Below are positions 37,995 to 46,421 of a DNA stretch of 64,000 nucleotides, piece after piece. Position numbers and translations under genes: made by a program. Source of the DNA: an uncultured Sutterella sp. GTDB lineage: Bacteria > Pseudomonadota > Gammaproteobacteria > Burkholderiales > Burkholderiaceae_F. The notes below the pieces were generated by a model. It had not been told where the DNA came from and did not search any database. It worked only from the letters and a program-made list of their open reading frames with translations. The DNA lies in assembly GCA_937906995.1 (NCBI GenBank), contig CALESB010000008.1, forward strand, positions 53,203-117,202, given 5' to 3'. Every line of letters begins with the position of its first letter. The first letter of the stretch is position 1.

Positions 37995-38651
37995 TTAATG
38001 AGCTTCGTCTTTTGACCAGTCAATACCTAATTGGCGCAGTTTGCGATACAAGTGAGTGCGTTCCAACTGTGCGCGTGCTGCAACTTTGGTCATACTATAG
38101 CGTTCTTGCTCGAGCAGATTTAAAAAGTAAATCCGCTCGAATTGATCTCTAGCCTCACGTAATGGTAGCGAAAAGTCGATTTGAGCGTATAGCGTATCCG
38201 TTTGGATAGATGTGCTTTCTTGTTCCGCAATCTCTGACTTTTGAGTTGGGGCTGCATATTGCTTAGACCCTAGCGTCTCACTATTGTGGCGAGCAACTAA
38301 TGCAGTATGTAATGTTTCGATCAGAGTTTTAATCGAAGTCGGCTTTTCTAAGAAAGTAAATGCACCAAATTTGGTTGCCTCTACTGCCATGTCAATATTG
38401 GCATGGCCAGACATCATGATGATGGGACATGGTAATGGCCCCTGAGATGCCCATTCCTTTAGCAAAGAGATTCCGTCGGTATCCGGCATCCAAATATCAA
38501 GCAAAATGGCGTCAGGATCACAAGTCTTAACAGCACGTCTAGCCTCTGCACTATTGGCTGCGAGTGTTACGGAATAGCCCTCATCTGAGAGAATTTCGCT
38601 AAAGAGTTCGCGAATACCGATTTCGTCATCTACAACTAAAATATTTGCCAT
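37995..38651 (-). CDS. NtrX-like response regulator, REC plus Fis-type HTH
   Basis: 218 residues. The receiver domain covers 1-120, with acidic pocket Asp8/Asp9, phospho-acceptor Asp52 (LLDIWMPDTDG) and Lys near 103. A charged linker follows, then a C-terminal Fis-type helix-turn-helix (YSMTKVAARAQLERTHLYRKLRQLGI). The sigma-54 AAA+ domain of classical NtrX is absent, so it should regulate as a simple DNA-binding regulator. It lies 35 nt downstream of its partner kinase. Confidence 0.9.
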   Translation of the reverse strand: MANILVVDDEIGIRELFSEILSDEGYSVTLAANSAEARRAVKTCDPDAILLDIWMPDTDGISLLKEWASQGPLPCPIIMMSGHANIDMAVEATKFGAFTFLEKPTSIKTLIETLHTALVARHNSETLGSKQYAAPTQKSEIAEQESTSIQTDTLYAQIDFSLPLREARDQFERIYFLNLLEQERYSMTKVAARAQLERTHLYRKLRQLGIDWSKDEAH

Positions 38652-38686
38652 GTAATAAAACTCAAGGCTAAAGAAAAAACAAGGAG

Positions 38687-40837
38687 TTACAAAGTAAATC
38701 CGATGGTAACTATAGCACCTTTTGGATCATCTTCTATATCAGAATATCGATTGCTAAGTTGGACATAACCGTGGTGTTCTTCAATAATTTTTTTCACCAT
38801 AGGCAGGCCTAATCCGGTTCCTGTCGCCTTCGTAGTGATATAGGGTTCAAAGGCATGACTTAATATATCATGTTGGAAGCCAGGTCCATTATCCTCAAAG
38901 ATCAAAATAACTTCATCTCTTTCTTTTTCTCGAATACGTTTTGTTGTGATGCTAACACAACACTCACGACTTACTAACTTGGCTTCCTTGGCGTTTGAAA
39001 ATAAGTTGTGTAGGACCTGTAGGAGTTGAGCTCTGTCAACTTCTACAGGCGGGAGATTAGGATCTAAGTTTAATGTGACACACACATCTGCTTGACGATA
39101 AAGTGTCGCAACATCATCAATTAATACATTGAGATTTTGAGCTTTCAATGTGGGTTTAGGTAATTTTGCATAGTCTCTAAAATCATTAACCATTTGCTTG
39201 ATGGAAGAGACCTGCTCCACAATTGTATTGGTATAACGATCTAAAAGAACGACATCTTCTTCGGGAAGGTGCTTAGATAGCTTTATCTGCATGCGCTCTG
39301 CCGCAAGTTGTATTGGAGTAAGAGGGTTCTTAATCTCGTGAGCCATACGGCGAGCGACCTCACCCCACGCAATGACTCGTTGGGCATCGATTGCTTGAGT
39401 CATATCATCGATGACGATTAAATAACTAGGACCGTCATTGAGAGGGACGGAGGAGCAGCGAACAAAAAGTGATAAAGGCTCCTTTTTCCCTACTGGAATG
39501 AGTGTGACATCTTCTTGTTTAATGCTCCTCGAATTTTCTTGGAGCATCGGAGAAACAATTTCAAATAAAGGCGTATAAGCAACTGCCAGTTTTACACCAA
39601 CTTGTAATATGCTATTGCCTAAAATTTTAACAGCACCTAAGTTAGCGGTTTTAATGCGTTTTTCATGATCAAGCACAATAATGCCTGTTGAAATATTTTC
39701 AAGAATGCGCTCTTGAAAAATATTGGATTGCTCTAAGCTTTCTCGACGTGCTTCTAATTTGGCTAGGGCGTCATTAATTTCTCTAACCATGATATTAAAA
39801 GTTCGCGTTAATTCATTGATTTCATCTGAACCGCTAAATTCTTGGATGGGTTGGTAGTGTCCACCTGTTACTCGTCGGGTACCCTCAGCAAGTTGTCTGA
39901 TGGGGGCCGTCCAACGTTGTGACAATGCAAATGCTCCAACAATAGAGAATAGCGATACTAGTGTTAATGTGATAACAAGGGCTAATCGGTAAATTTGTTG
40001 TAGACCATCGCGAGAAACAATGATTTGTTGATAATCACGAAGGCCTTGAACGATGGTTGAGATATTGGCGGCAACTGGCTCATTAATAACTTGCCGGATT
40101 TGTAAAAATAGGCCATTGGGCGAAGTATGATAAGTGACAGGAACGATGGTTCGAATCGCCAGTCGTTCTTGATTCAGATCATCATCTAAGGGATCTCCTT
40201 CTAAGGAGGCAAAATAGCCTTGTTGTTGAGCAATGCGGATATCTTGGGGTGATACCATTAGCTCAACTCCTAAGTCATCGTCGGCAGTATGCGCGATAAC
40301 TTGTCCTTGAGCATTCAATAAGATTAAGGTAGCTGCATTTGTGAAGTCTTTTGTTCTGGCTAGCTCAGCCGTCATTTCAACTAACGAGGAATTATTCAAC
40401 CGATCGGCAATTGTCTGAGCAGTAACAAGTTGGTCTGTCTGGAGGCGTTGTAAAGTTTCTTGAGATAAGGTGACACTAGCTTCCAGTGCACGCTCCACTC
40501 GAGAGTCAATGCCACTATCAAAAGCTTCAGAAAGAAGATGATTAGATGAAAAATAGATTAAAAGTGCAGGCAAAAATGTTATAGCGGACAATGTGACCAC
40601 TAGCTGTACGAGCATGCGCGAGCCAAATTTTTTTTGTCGATAGCGAGTTATGAGTTTGGAAACTAACGATAAAACGATGGAAACAAGAACTAAAACAACA
40701 AAAATATTAAAGACAAAAAAGACTGGGAAGTAGGGTTCTAACTTGTCTGATGCAGCACTCACTGTGGTCAAAAATAATAAAACAACAGCGGAAATTGCCA
40801 GAACAATACTCGCTCCATAGCGAAGCAGAGCCTTCAT
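38687..40837 (-). CDS. NtrY-like membrane sensor histidine kinase
   Basis: 716 residues. Two hydrophobic hairpins near the N-terminus are followed by an extracytoplasmic sensing part. A third membrane segment (about 285-310) and HAMP domain come next, then PAS, HisKA with AHEIKNPLTPIQLAAERM, and HATPase (EDNGPGFQHDIL, TGTGLGLPMVKKI). It should phosphorylate the regulator at 37995. The signal is unknown; NtrYX systems are linked to nitrogen and redox responses, and the linkage to trkAH is conserved in Burkholderiales. Confidence 0.93.
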   Translation of the reverse strand: MKALLRYGASIVLAISAVVLLFLTTVSAASDKLEPYFPVFFVFNIFVVLVLVSIVLSLVSKLITRYRQKKFGSRMLVQLVVTLSAITFLPALLIYFSSNHLLSEAFDSGIDSRVERALEASVTLSQETLQRLQTDQLVTAQTIADRLNNSSLVEMTAELARTKDFTNAATLILLNAQGQVIAHTADDDLGVELMVSPQDIRIAQQQGYFASLEGDPLDDDLNQERLAIRTIVPVTYHTSPNGLFLQIRQVINEPVAANISTIVQGLRDYQQIIVSRDGLQQIYRLALVITLTLVSLFSIVGAFALSQRWTAPIRQLAEGTRRVTGGHYQPIQEFSGSDEINELTRTFNIMVREINDALAKLEARRESLEQSNIFQERILENISTGIIVLDHEKRIKTANLGAVKILGNSILQVGVKLAVAYTPLFEIVSPMLQENSRSIKQEDVTLIPVGKKEPLSLFVRCSSVPLNDGPSYLIVIDDMTQAIDAQRVIAWGEVARRMAHEIKNPLTPIQLAAERMQIKLSKHLPEEDVVLLDRYTNTIVEQVSSIKQMVNDFRDYAKLPKPTLKAQNLNVLIDDVATLYRQADVCVTLNLDPNLPPVEVDRAQLLQVLHNLFSNAKEAKLVSRECCVSITTKRIREKERDEVILIFEDNGPGFQHDILSHAFEPYITTKATGTGLGLPMVKKIIEEHHGYVQLSNRYSDIEDDPKGAIVTIGFTL

Positions 40838-40840
40838 GTT

Positions 40841-41440
40841 TTACTCCTTGCTACCGGCAATGGCGGAGCGTTTGTCCAGAGTGATTGCCTGCCAGCCCGA
40901 ATCTAAGTTCCAATCGGCATCACCAATGCCAACTAACATTGGCAATGGTAATTGTTCAACGTCGAGTCGTATGCGAACTTCTGCTTCAAAGCTTGAGAGA
41001 TCTTCAAAGATGGCTTTATCTGATACTCGCCAGTGACTAACGGTTTTTAATAATGCCAGAGCGTCTTTTAAACTATCGAAGGATTGGGATAAGCCTCCTT
41101 TCGACAATCGATATTGTCGAGTAAGGGGACTATAGGATAAACGCGTCATGAAACTTGCTTCATCCACGGACTTATCGACCCAATACCAGCGATGACGGTC
41201 CAGACGAAACTCAGTGATAAAGTAAAGGGGAATCCCTCGAGTTAACGTATCTTCAATATTTCTCGAAAGATCAAACTCAACATTCATATTGAGATAAAGG
41301 CCGGGTTGCTCCCCTTCTTTGTTGCTAGTTAGCGTTGCGCTCATAATGGCAATTTCTTCTGCCCAAGCAAAGCCCGCCATGCTCAGACTAAGAATCAGAG
41401 CACAGAGTAATTGCACAAAGCTTGGGCAGTGTTTCATCAT
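40841..41440 (-). CDS. DUF4390 family exported protein
   Basis: 199 residues. A signal peptide is probably cut after Ala27 (AGFAWA then EE). The rest is predicted beta-rich, with LYFITEFRLDRHRWYWVDKSV and RLSYSPLTRQYRLSKGGLSQSF, the DUF4390 hallmark. Its place between rsmB and the NtrY-like kinase is the standard one. The function is unknown; a periplasmic partner for the kinase is possible. The start overlaps the rsmB stop by 4 nt and its stop lies 3 nt from the kinase start. Confidence 0.85.
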   Translation of the reverse strand: MMKHCPSFVQLLCALILSLSMAGFAWAEEIAIMSATLTSNKEGEQPGLYLNMNVEFDLSRNIEDTLTRGIPLYFITEFRLDRHRWYWVDKSVDEASFMTRLSYSPLTRQYRLSKGGLSQSFDSLKDALALLKTVSHWRVSDKAIFEDLSSFEAEVRIRLDVEQLPLPMLVGIGDADWNLDSGWQAITLDKRSAIAGSKE

Positions 41441-42750
41441 GCCATATCCTTTTTGCTTAATAAGGCATAGAAAAAGCCATCGTGAATAAGAGGTAATGTG
41501 TCTAGAGCCTCTTTTTCTGTTGGAATGAGTCGCAGCATTCCTTCATTATTAAATGGGTTTGGTTTTAATTTGGCATCCTTGTGTCGATCTAAAAAGGCTT
41601 GGATTTGCCAAGGTCCCTCTTCTGGAAAAATAGAGCAAACCACGTAGAGCAAATCTTTACCTTTGGGAAGAATTTGCCAGATCGTATCAAGAATTTTAGC
41701 TTGTGTTTGTGCTAATTGTTCAATGTCCTCAGGGCGGCGACTCCAAGGGATATCAGGATGACGACGTACAATACCGGAAGCTGTACAAGGTGCGTCAAGT
41801 ACAATACCATCAAACTGTCCTAAGCCCTTGAGGAAGTCAATATCAGCCGCACTGCCCACTTTTACTGTAGCGTTTAGACCAAGGCGGCTAAGAGTTTCAT
41901 TGATCTTAGGTGCGCGGCTAGTGTCAATTTCCACGGCGGTAACATCGACATCATAAGTTTCCAATAGTTGGGCTGTCTTTCCACCAGGAGCAGCACAAGC
42001 ATCAAGAATTTTAGAGCCATTAGTGACTTTCAAAATGTCAGTAACGAGTTGGCTCCCCGCATCTTGTACAGACACTAAACCATCAGAAAAACCAGGAATT
42101 TTTTGGACTGGACAAGGAGGATCAATGATCACTGCCCAGGGGCCAATGGCTTTAGCGTTAACTCCAATATTTTGGGCTAACTCTACATATTTGCTAGTTG
42201 AAATTTTCCGGCGGTTAACACGCAAGGTAAGCGGAGGGTGTTTTGTTTGAACCTCTAAAAGACTCTCCCAATGATTAGGATAAGCTTTACGAATTTTAGA
42301 GATCCACCAGCCAGGGGCATTGAATCGAGCATTAAGATTTTTTGAAAACGCCACCTTAAAGGCGCTTTGATTACGCAAGTAGTTGCGCAAAATAGCATTG
42401 ATAAAACCACTGGCTCTTGCAGTTTCTTGATTTGATTTGGCTGCAGCCACAGTTTGGTTTACAACAGTGAAAGCCTTATCTTGCCCGTGAATTAAAAGAG
42501 CAATAGCGACCTCCAACAAGGCTGCAATTGCCGGTGTTGGTTTTTTATTAACAAGCTTTGTCGTGACTAAGTCAACCTTTGCTCGGTGACGAACAGCAGT
42601 GTGCAAAAGACTTTGAACAGCAGCTTTCATTTGAATATCACCGCATAGGGCACAATGAGCGACAGCCTTATCCACGGATAAGGTACCCTCCTTGATCTTT
42701 CCCCAATAAGTTGAGGCCGTTATGATGGCATCGGAAAGATTAACACTCAT
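41437..42750 (-). CDS. rsmB: 16S rRNA m5C967 methyltransferase RsmB
   Basis: 437 residues. An N-terminal NusB-like domain (about 1-140) precedes a SAM-dependent Rossmann domain. It has LDACAAPGGKTAQLLE, LDAPCTASGIVRRHPDIPW (Cys of motif IV) and YVVCSIFPEEG (catalytic Cys of motif VI). It methylates C967 in helix 31 of 16S rRNA. It overlaps fmt by 4 nt. Confidence 0.95.
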   Translation of the reverse strand: MSVNLSDAIITASTYWGKIKEGTLSVDKAVAHCALCGDIQMKAAVQSLLHTAVRHRAKVDLVTTKLVNKKPTPAIAALLEVAIALLIHGQDKAFTVVNQTVAAAKSNQETARASGFINAILRNYLRNQSAFKVAFSKNLNARFNAPGWWISKIRKAYPNHWESLLEVQTKHPPLTLRVNRRKISTSKYVELAQNIGVNAKAIGPWAVIIDPPCPVQKIPGFSDGLVSVQDAGSQLVTDILKVTNGSKILDACAAPGGKTAQLLETYDVDVTAVEIDTSRAPKINETLSRLGLNATVKVGSAADIDFLKGLGQFDGIVLDAPCTASGIVRRHPDIPWSRRPEDIEQLAQTQAKILDTIWQILPKGKDLLYVVCSIFPEEGPWQIQAFLDRHKDAKLKPNPFNNEGMLRLIPTEKEALDTLPLIHDGFFYALLSKKDMA

Positions 42751-43706
42751 TGAAAGAAGTCTCCTTTAGCAAGAGGATAGCCCTGTAGGAAGCTAGCGAC
42801 GGGCATTTTAGGTTTGCCAGGGCGTTGTAAAACTGTGGCTCGAATGGCTTTATCGCCACATGCAATAACAACGCCATTTTTGTCTGCCAATAAAATTTCA
42901 CCAGGTTGTCCATTACCATCGACGATATCCGCCTGCCAGATTTTTATGACGATGTCGCCATGTTTGGCAAAGGAAGAGGGAAATGGAGTAAAGGCGCGAA
43001 TTTTTCGCTCAATAACATTTGCAGGAAGGGAGAAATTAATCTGTCCTTCTTCTTTATGAATTTTTTCTGCGTACGTGACTCCCTCTTCAGGCTGTTCAAT
43101 GGCTTGAATGGCATCGGTTGAGGCCAAGAGTTTTACCATCATAGTCGCACCAAGTTGAGCAACGCGTTCCGTTAATGAAATGGTTGTCTCATTTGGGGCA
43201 ATAGGGAATGACTCTTGCATAAGCATTGGACCGGTATCGAGACCTGCTTCCATTTTCATAAGTGTCACCCCAAACAATGGATCGCCGTGTTCAATAGCTC
43301 GGGTTATTGGAGCAGCACCTCGCCAACGGGGTAGTAAGCTCGCATGAACATTAATGCATTTAATTGCGTTGTTTTTATCAAGCCCCTTTGGGATATCTAA
43401 AACTGCTTGAGGTAGGATCATGCCGTATGCAGCAACAACCATAACATCGGCATTAATAGCCTTTAATTGTTCATGAATGGCTATAGCTTCCTCTCCACCT
43501 TTCTTTAAGGATAATGTCATCGGAGTGATAACTTCTATGCCATGTTCGATAGCCAAGGCTTTGACTGGGGAGGGGGTCAGCTTCATCCCTCGTCCACTTG
43601 GACGATCAGGTTGAGATAGGACAAGTGCAATTTCGTGACCGGCTTTAATCAAAGCATCTAGGACGGTTGCAGCAAGGGGTGGTGTACCAGCAAAAATAAT
43701 TTTCAT
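42747..43706 (-). CDS. fmt: methionyl-tRNA formyltransferase
   Basis: 319 residues. The catalytic region is NVHASLLPRWRGAAPI, with the SLLPxxRG loop. The N-terminus MKIIFAGTPPLAATVL is typical. The C-terminal OB-like tRNA-binding domain begins near 208. It formylates initiator Met-tRNA. It normally follows def, but here an oppositely oriented hydrolase gene lies between them. Confidence 0.96.
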   Translation of the reverse strand: MKIIFAGTPPLAATVLDALIKAGHEIALVLSQPDRPSGRGMKLTPSPVKALAIEHGIEVITPMTLSLKKGGEEAIAIHEQLKAINADVMVVAAYGMILPQAVLDIPKGLDKNNAIKCINVHASLLPRWRGAAPITRAIEHGDPLFGVTLMKMEAGLDTGPMLMQESFPIAPNETTISLTERVAQLGATMMVKLLASTDAIQAIEQPEEGVTYAEKIHKEEGQINFSLPANVIERKIRAFTPFPSSFAKHGDIVIKIWQADIVDGNGQPGEILLADKNGVVIACGDKAIRATVLQRPGKPKMPVASFLQGYPLAKGDFFQ

Positions 43707-43821
43707 GACACAAATTCTAGAGGGTTAAGCTAATAATGACGACATTTTGCATGTAATTTGATACGCAAAGGCAAAAAACTGTTGGGTAAGAGATACACTT
43801 ACGGGCAAACGAGGAGCTCTT

Positions 43822-44724
43822 ATGCGAAAGCAATTTACAACGAAGGATAATATAACACTTCATTATGAGGTATATGGAGATGAAGCATCTCCTGTTATTT
43901 TGTTGATTATGGGTCTCGGAATGCCAGCGATGGCTTGGCCACCTGCCTACATTAGGGGACTCGTTCAAAGAGGCTTTCGAGTTATAACGTTTGATAATCG
44001 TGATAGTGGAGAATCAACAAAGATTGACGAGTATATTGGAAGTGTTCGAGTTTTTGCATCCATCGCGCGTATTTTGCTTCATTTACCTGTTAAAGCACCT
44101 TATTCTTTGTCAGACATGGCATCGGATGCGGTAGCTGTATTAGATCAGTTACAAATTAAACGTGCTCATGTTTTGGGTGTATCAATGGGTGGGATGATCG
44201 CTCAGGTAATGGCTTTAAATTACCCTCAAAGGGTTGCGTCAATGATTTCGATTATGAGCGCCTCTGGCAACCCTAAGACTGGATTAGGAAAAATCGGAGC
44301 TATTAAAGGCATTTTAACAAGGCCAAGTGATGAAAAAGATGTTGAGTCGATAGTGGCTTATCTTAAAAAACTTTTTAAGGTGATTGGTGCAGGGCAATTG
44401 ACACATTCTGAACAGCATCTATATGCCGTGGCTCAGTCTATGGTTAAAGATGGGTACAGTTCAATTGCGAGTTCGCGTCAGTTGCTTGCGATACTTTCTT
44501 CAGGAAATCGATCTAAAAGTTTAGGCCGAATTATGGCCCCTACGCTTGTTATTCATGGAAAGTGTGACCCATTATTACCGATTCAAGCAGGTGAGGAAGT
44601 CGCAGCCTGTATTCCGAATGCTCGCTTATTAGCGATTGAGAAAATGGGACACGATTTGTCTGATGAGGCTGTGGAGACTATTGTGAATGCTGTGGCACGA
44701 CATTGTCATCGCTACAAGGATTAA
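43822..44724 (+). CDS. alpha/beta hydrolase
   Basis: 300 residues. The nucleophile elbow is GVSMGG with Ser121, the oxyanion region is IMGLGMP (29-35), FDNRDSGES is typical of this group, and the Asp (HGKCDP) and His (GHD) complete the triad. No signal peptide is seen. The specific substrate cannot be told; similar proteins are esterases. It is a single-gene insertion on the plus strand between def and fmt with its own ribosome site (GAGGAG) and terminator. Confidence 0.9.
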   Translation: MRKQFTTKDNITLHYEVYGDEASPVILLIMGLGMPAMAWPPAYIRGLVQRGFRVITFDNRDSGESTKIDEYIGSVRVFASIARILLHLPVKAPYSLSDMASDAVAVLDQLQIKRAHVLGVSMGGMIAQVMALNYPQRVASMISIMSASGNPKTGLGKIGAIKGILTRPSDEKDVESIVAYLKKLFKVIGAGQLTHSEQHLYAVAQSMVKDGYSSIASSRQLLAILSSGNRSKSLGRIMAPTLVIHGKCDPLLPIQAGEEVAACIPNARLLAIEKMGHDLSDEAVETIVNAVARHCHRYKD

Positions 44725-44751
44725 AAAATGGGCAGTTATTGCCCATTTTTT
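44723..44751. terminator. bidirectional terminator between the hydrolase and def
   Basis: AAAAAATGGGCA (44723-44734) pairs with TGCCCATTTTTT (44740-44751) across a 5-nt loop; the A-run overlaps the hydrolase stop codon. Confidence 0.9.
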
Positions 44752-44782
44752 AATAAGAATTTAATTTTTGAACTATGAGTGT

Positions 44783-45301
44783 TTATGACTTTTGTTGAAG
44801 ACGTTTTTTACGTAATTTGGCACATGCTCGATCTCGTTTTAAACGACTTAAGTGATCCACAAACACTTTCCCATCTAAATGGTCTAGTTCATGTTGTAGG
44901 CAAATTGCAAGCAACCCATCTGCTTGTAATTCGTGTTGCTGACCTTCTAGGTCAGTAAAGCGAACAGTAACCTCTGCGTAGCGAGAAACTTTTTCATAGA
45001 TACCAGGGAGAGAGAGACATCCTTCCTCTCCAAGTTCAACTTCCGCACTGGTATGAATAATTTCAGGGTTTATTAACGTTAATAATTGGTCTTTGTTTTC
45101 GCTAACATCAATAACAACTAGGCGAATATTTTGACCTACTTGTGGAGCAGCTAAACCAACGCCAGGTGCTTCATACATGGTCTCAGCCATGTCTGCGGCT
45201 AATGTTTTAATTTCGGTTGTAATGTTAGAAATAGGTTGGCAAATGGTCTCTAAAACAGGATCGGGGAATTGCACAATAGGCAAAATGGACACGTCAGTCA
45301 C
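44783..45301 (-). CDS. def: peptide deformylase
   Basis: 172 residues, type 1. Motif 1 GVGLAAPQ (47-54), motif 2 EGCLS (93-97, metal Cys95) and motif 3 HELDH (137-141) are intact. It removes the N-formyl group after translation starts and uses Fe2+ in vivo. It begins with a GTG. It is divergent from dprA, the usual neighbour. Confidence 0.96.
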   Translation of the reverse strand: MTDVSILPIVQFPDPVLETICQPISNITTEIKTLAADMAETMYEAPGVGLAAPQVGQNIRLVVIDVSENKDQLLTLINPEIIHTSAEVELGEEGCLSLPGIYEKVSRYAEVTVRFTDLEGQQHELQADGLLAICLQHELDHLDGKVFVDHLSRLKRDRACAKLRKKRLQQKS

Positions 45302-45441
45302 TCCAAAAATTCAAAATCCAATAAGAGAGGATTGTACCAAGAATTTTTCTAAGCAAAGTTTATAGACTCGGGCTTTAAAACCCTAGATAACTAAGGGTGA
45401 GTACGTCAAACATCGTACAATGAGATCATATTGAAGAGTAT

Positions 45442-46338
45442 ATGACTATGGACGATCAACGTTTGATATATTGGCTACGTTTGCTAACAATTGATGGAAT
45501 CTCGAGTGCGCAGGCTCAGGCCTTACTAGCAAAAGTAGGTTTACCGGAAGAAATATTTAATGCAAGACTTTCTACCTTAAGGGAAGTTGTTGGAGAGCAG
45601 TTAGCTCTAAAGCTACGAAGTGGCTTGACACATGAGAAGGAATTGCTAGTTGAAAGTACGCTACATTGGTTGAGGGAAACTCCGAAAGCCTCTTTTGTCG
45701 CTTTAGATGATAAGAATTATCCTCAGTCTTTTTTAACGAGTGGTTTCGCTCCAATAGCATTTTTTGCAGTTGGGGACTTGTCTCTTCTTGTGAACGCAAC
45801 GGTGTCGCTTGTTGGTAGTCGACATCCTGATGAGTTGGGTGCTGAGTTAGCTACACAATGGGCTGCAAAACTCAGTACGTGCGAAGGAGTAAGCGTGGTC
45901 CAGACCGATAAAGAGGGGATAGAGTTAAGTGCGGTGCGTGGTGTAGCAAAAGCCAATACTAATGCATTGATATGGATATCTTCGCAGCCAATAGCAAATG
46001 CGCAGTTGCAAGCGAAGGTAAATTTTGTCTCAACAAAAGGATTGATAGTAAGTTCAGTTTTACCGACAAAGTCGAGCTCAGATGATTTTGACCAATTAGC
46101 AACTCGAGCTCTCACTTTGGCTGCAGTAAATGCATTTGTTGTAATTCAAGCAGGGGCGCGTTCAAGTATATTGGGGATGATGCGAGAGGCCGGCGATCTT
46201 GGGCGTGAAGTTATGGCGGTTCCAGGTTCTGTTTACTCGCCTTTGAGTAAAGGCTGTCACCAGTTGATCAAGCAAGGTGCTTCATTAGTTGAGGGCACTG
46301 ATGATGTGTTGAAAACCCTTAAATTGAAAAAACTGTAA
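45442..46338 (+). CDS. DprA-like protein with degenerate DNA-binding core
   Basis: 298 residues against about 370 in E. coli. The N-terminal part and the VGSR strand (124-127) are kept, as are the C-terminal signatures GREVMAVPGSVYSPLSKGCHQLIKQGASLVE. The middle is eroded: GLALGIDAAAH reads DKEGIELSAVRG, and the RRNRII segment that binds single-stranded DNA reads QLATRALT (218-225). The winged-helix tail is also missing. DprA loads RecA on incoming DNA in transformation. Here that activity is doubtful. Position beside def and topB is the ancestral one, though smg, commonly between dprA and topB in relatives, is absent. Confidence 0.85.
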   Translation: MTMDDQRLIYWLRLLTIDGISSAQAQALLAKVGLPEEIFNARLSTLREVVGEQLALKLRSGLTHEKELLVESTLHWLRETPKASFVALDDKNYPQSFLTSGFAPIAFFAVGDLSLLVNATVSLVGSRHPDELGAELATQWAAKLSTCEGVSVVQTDKEGIELSAVRGVAKANTNALIWISSQPIANAQLQAKVNFVSTKGLIVSSVLPTKSSSDDFDQLATRALTLAAVNAFVVIQAGARSSILGMMREAGDLGREVMAVPGSVYSPLSKGCHQLIKQGASLVEGTDDVLKTLKLKKL

Positions 46339-46421
46339 TAAAAAACTTGCAAAAGTACCCCCAATTGTTGCTACTCTAAAAAAAGCACAGTGTAGAGACA
46401 TTGCAAGATTAGGATTAAATC

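Noticed and set aside
45723..46115. 130-codon open frame opposite dprA
   Set aside because: It has no ribosome site, no recognisable domain and lies fully antisense to a gene with clear family signatures.
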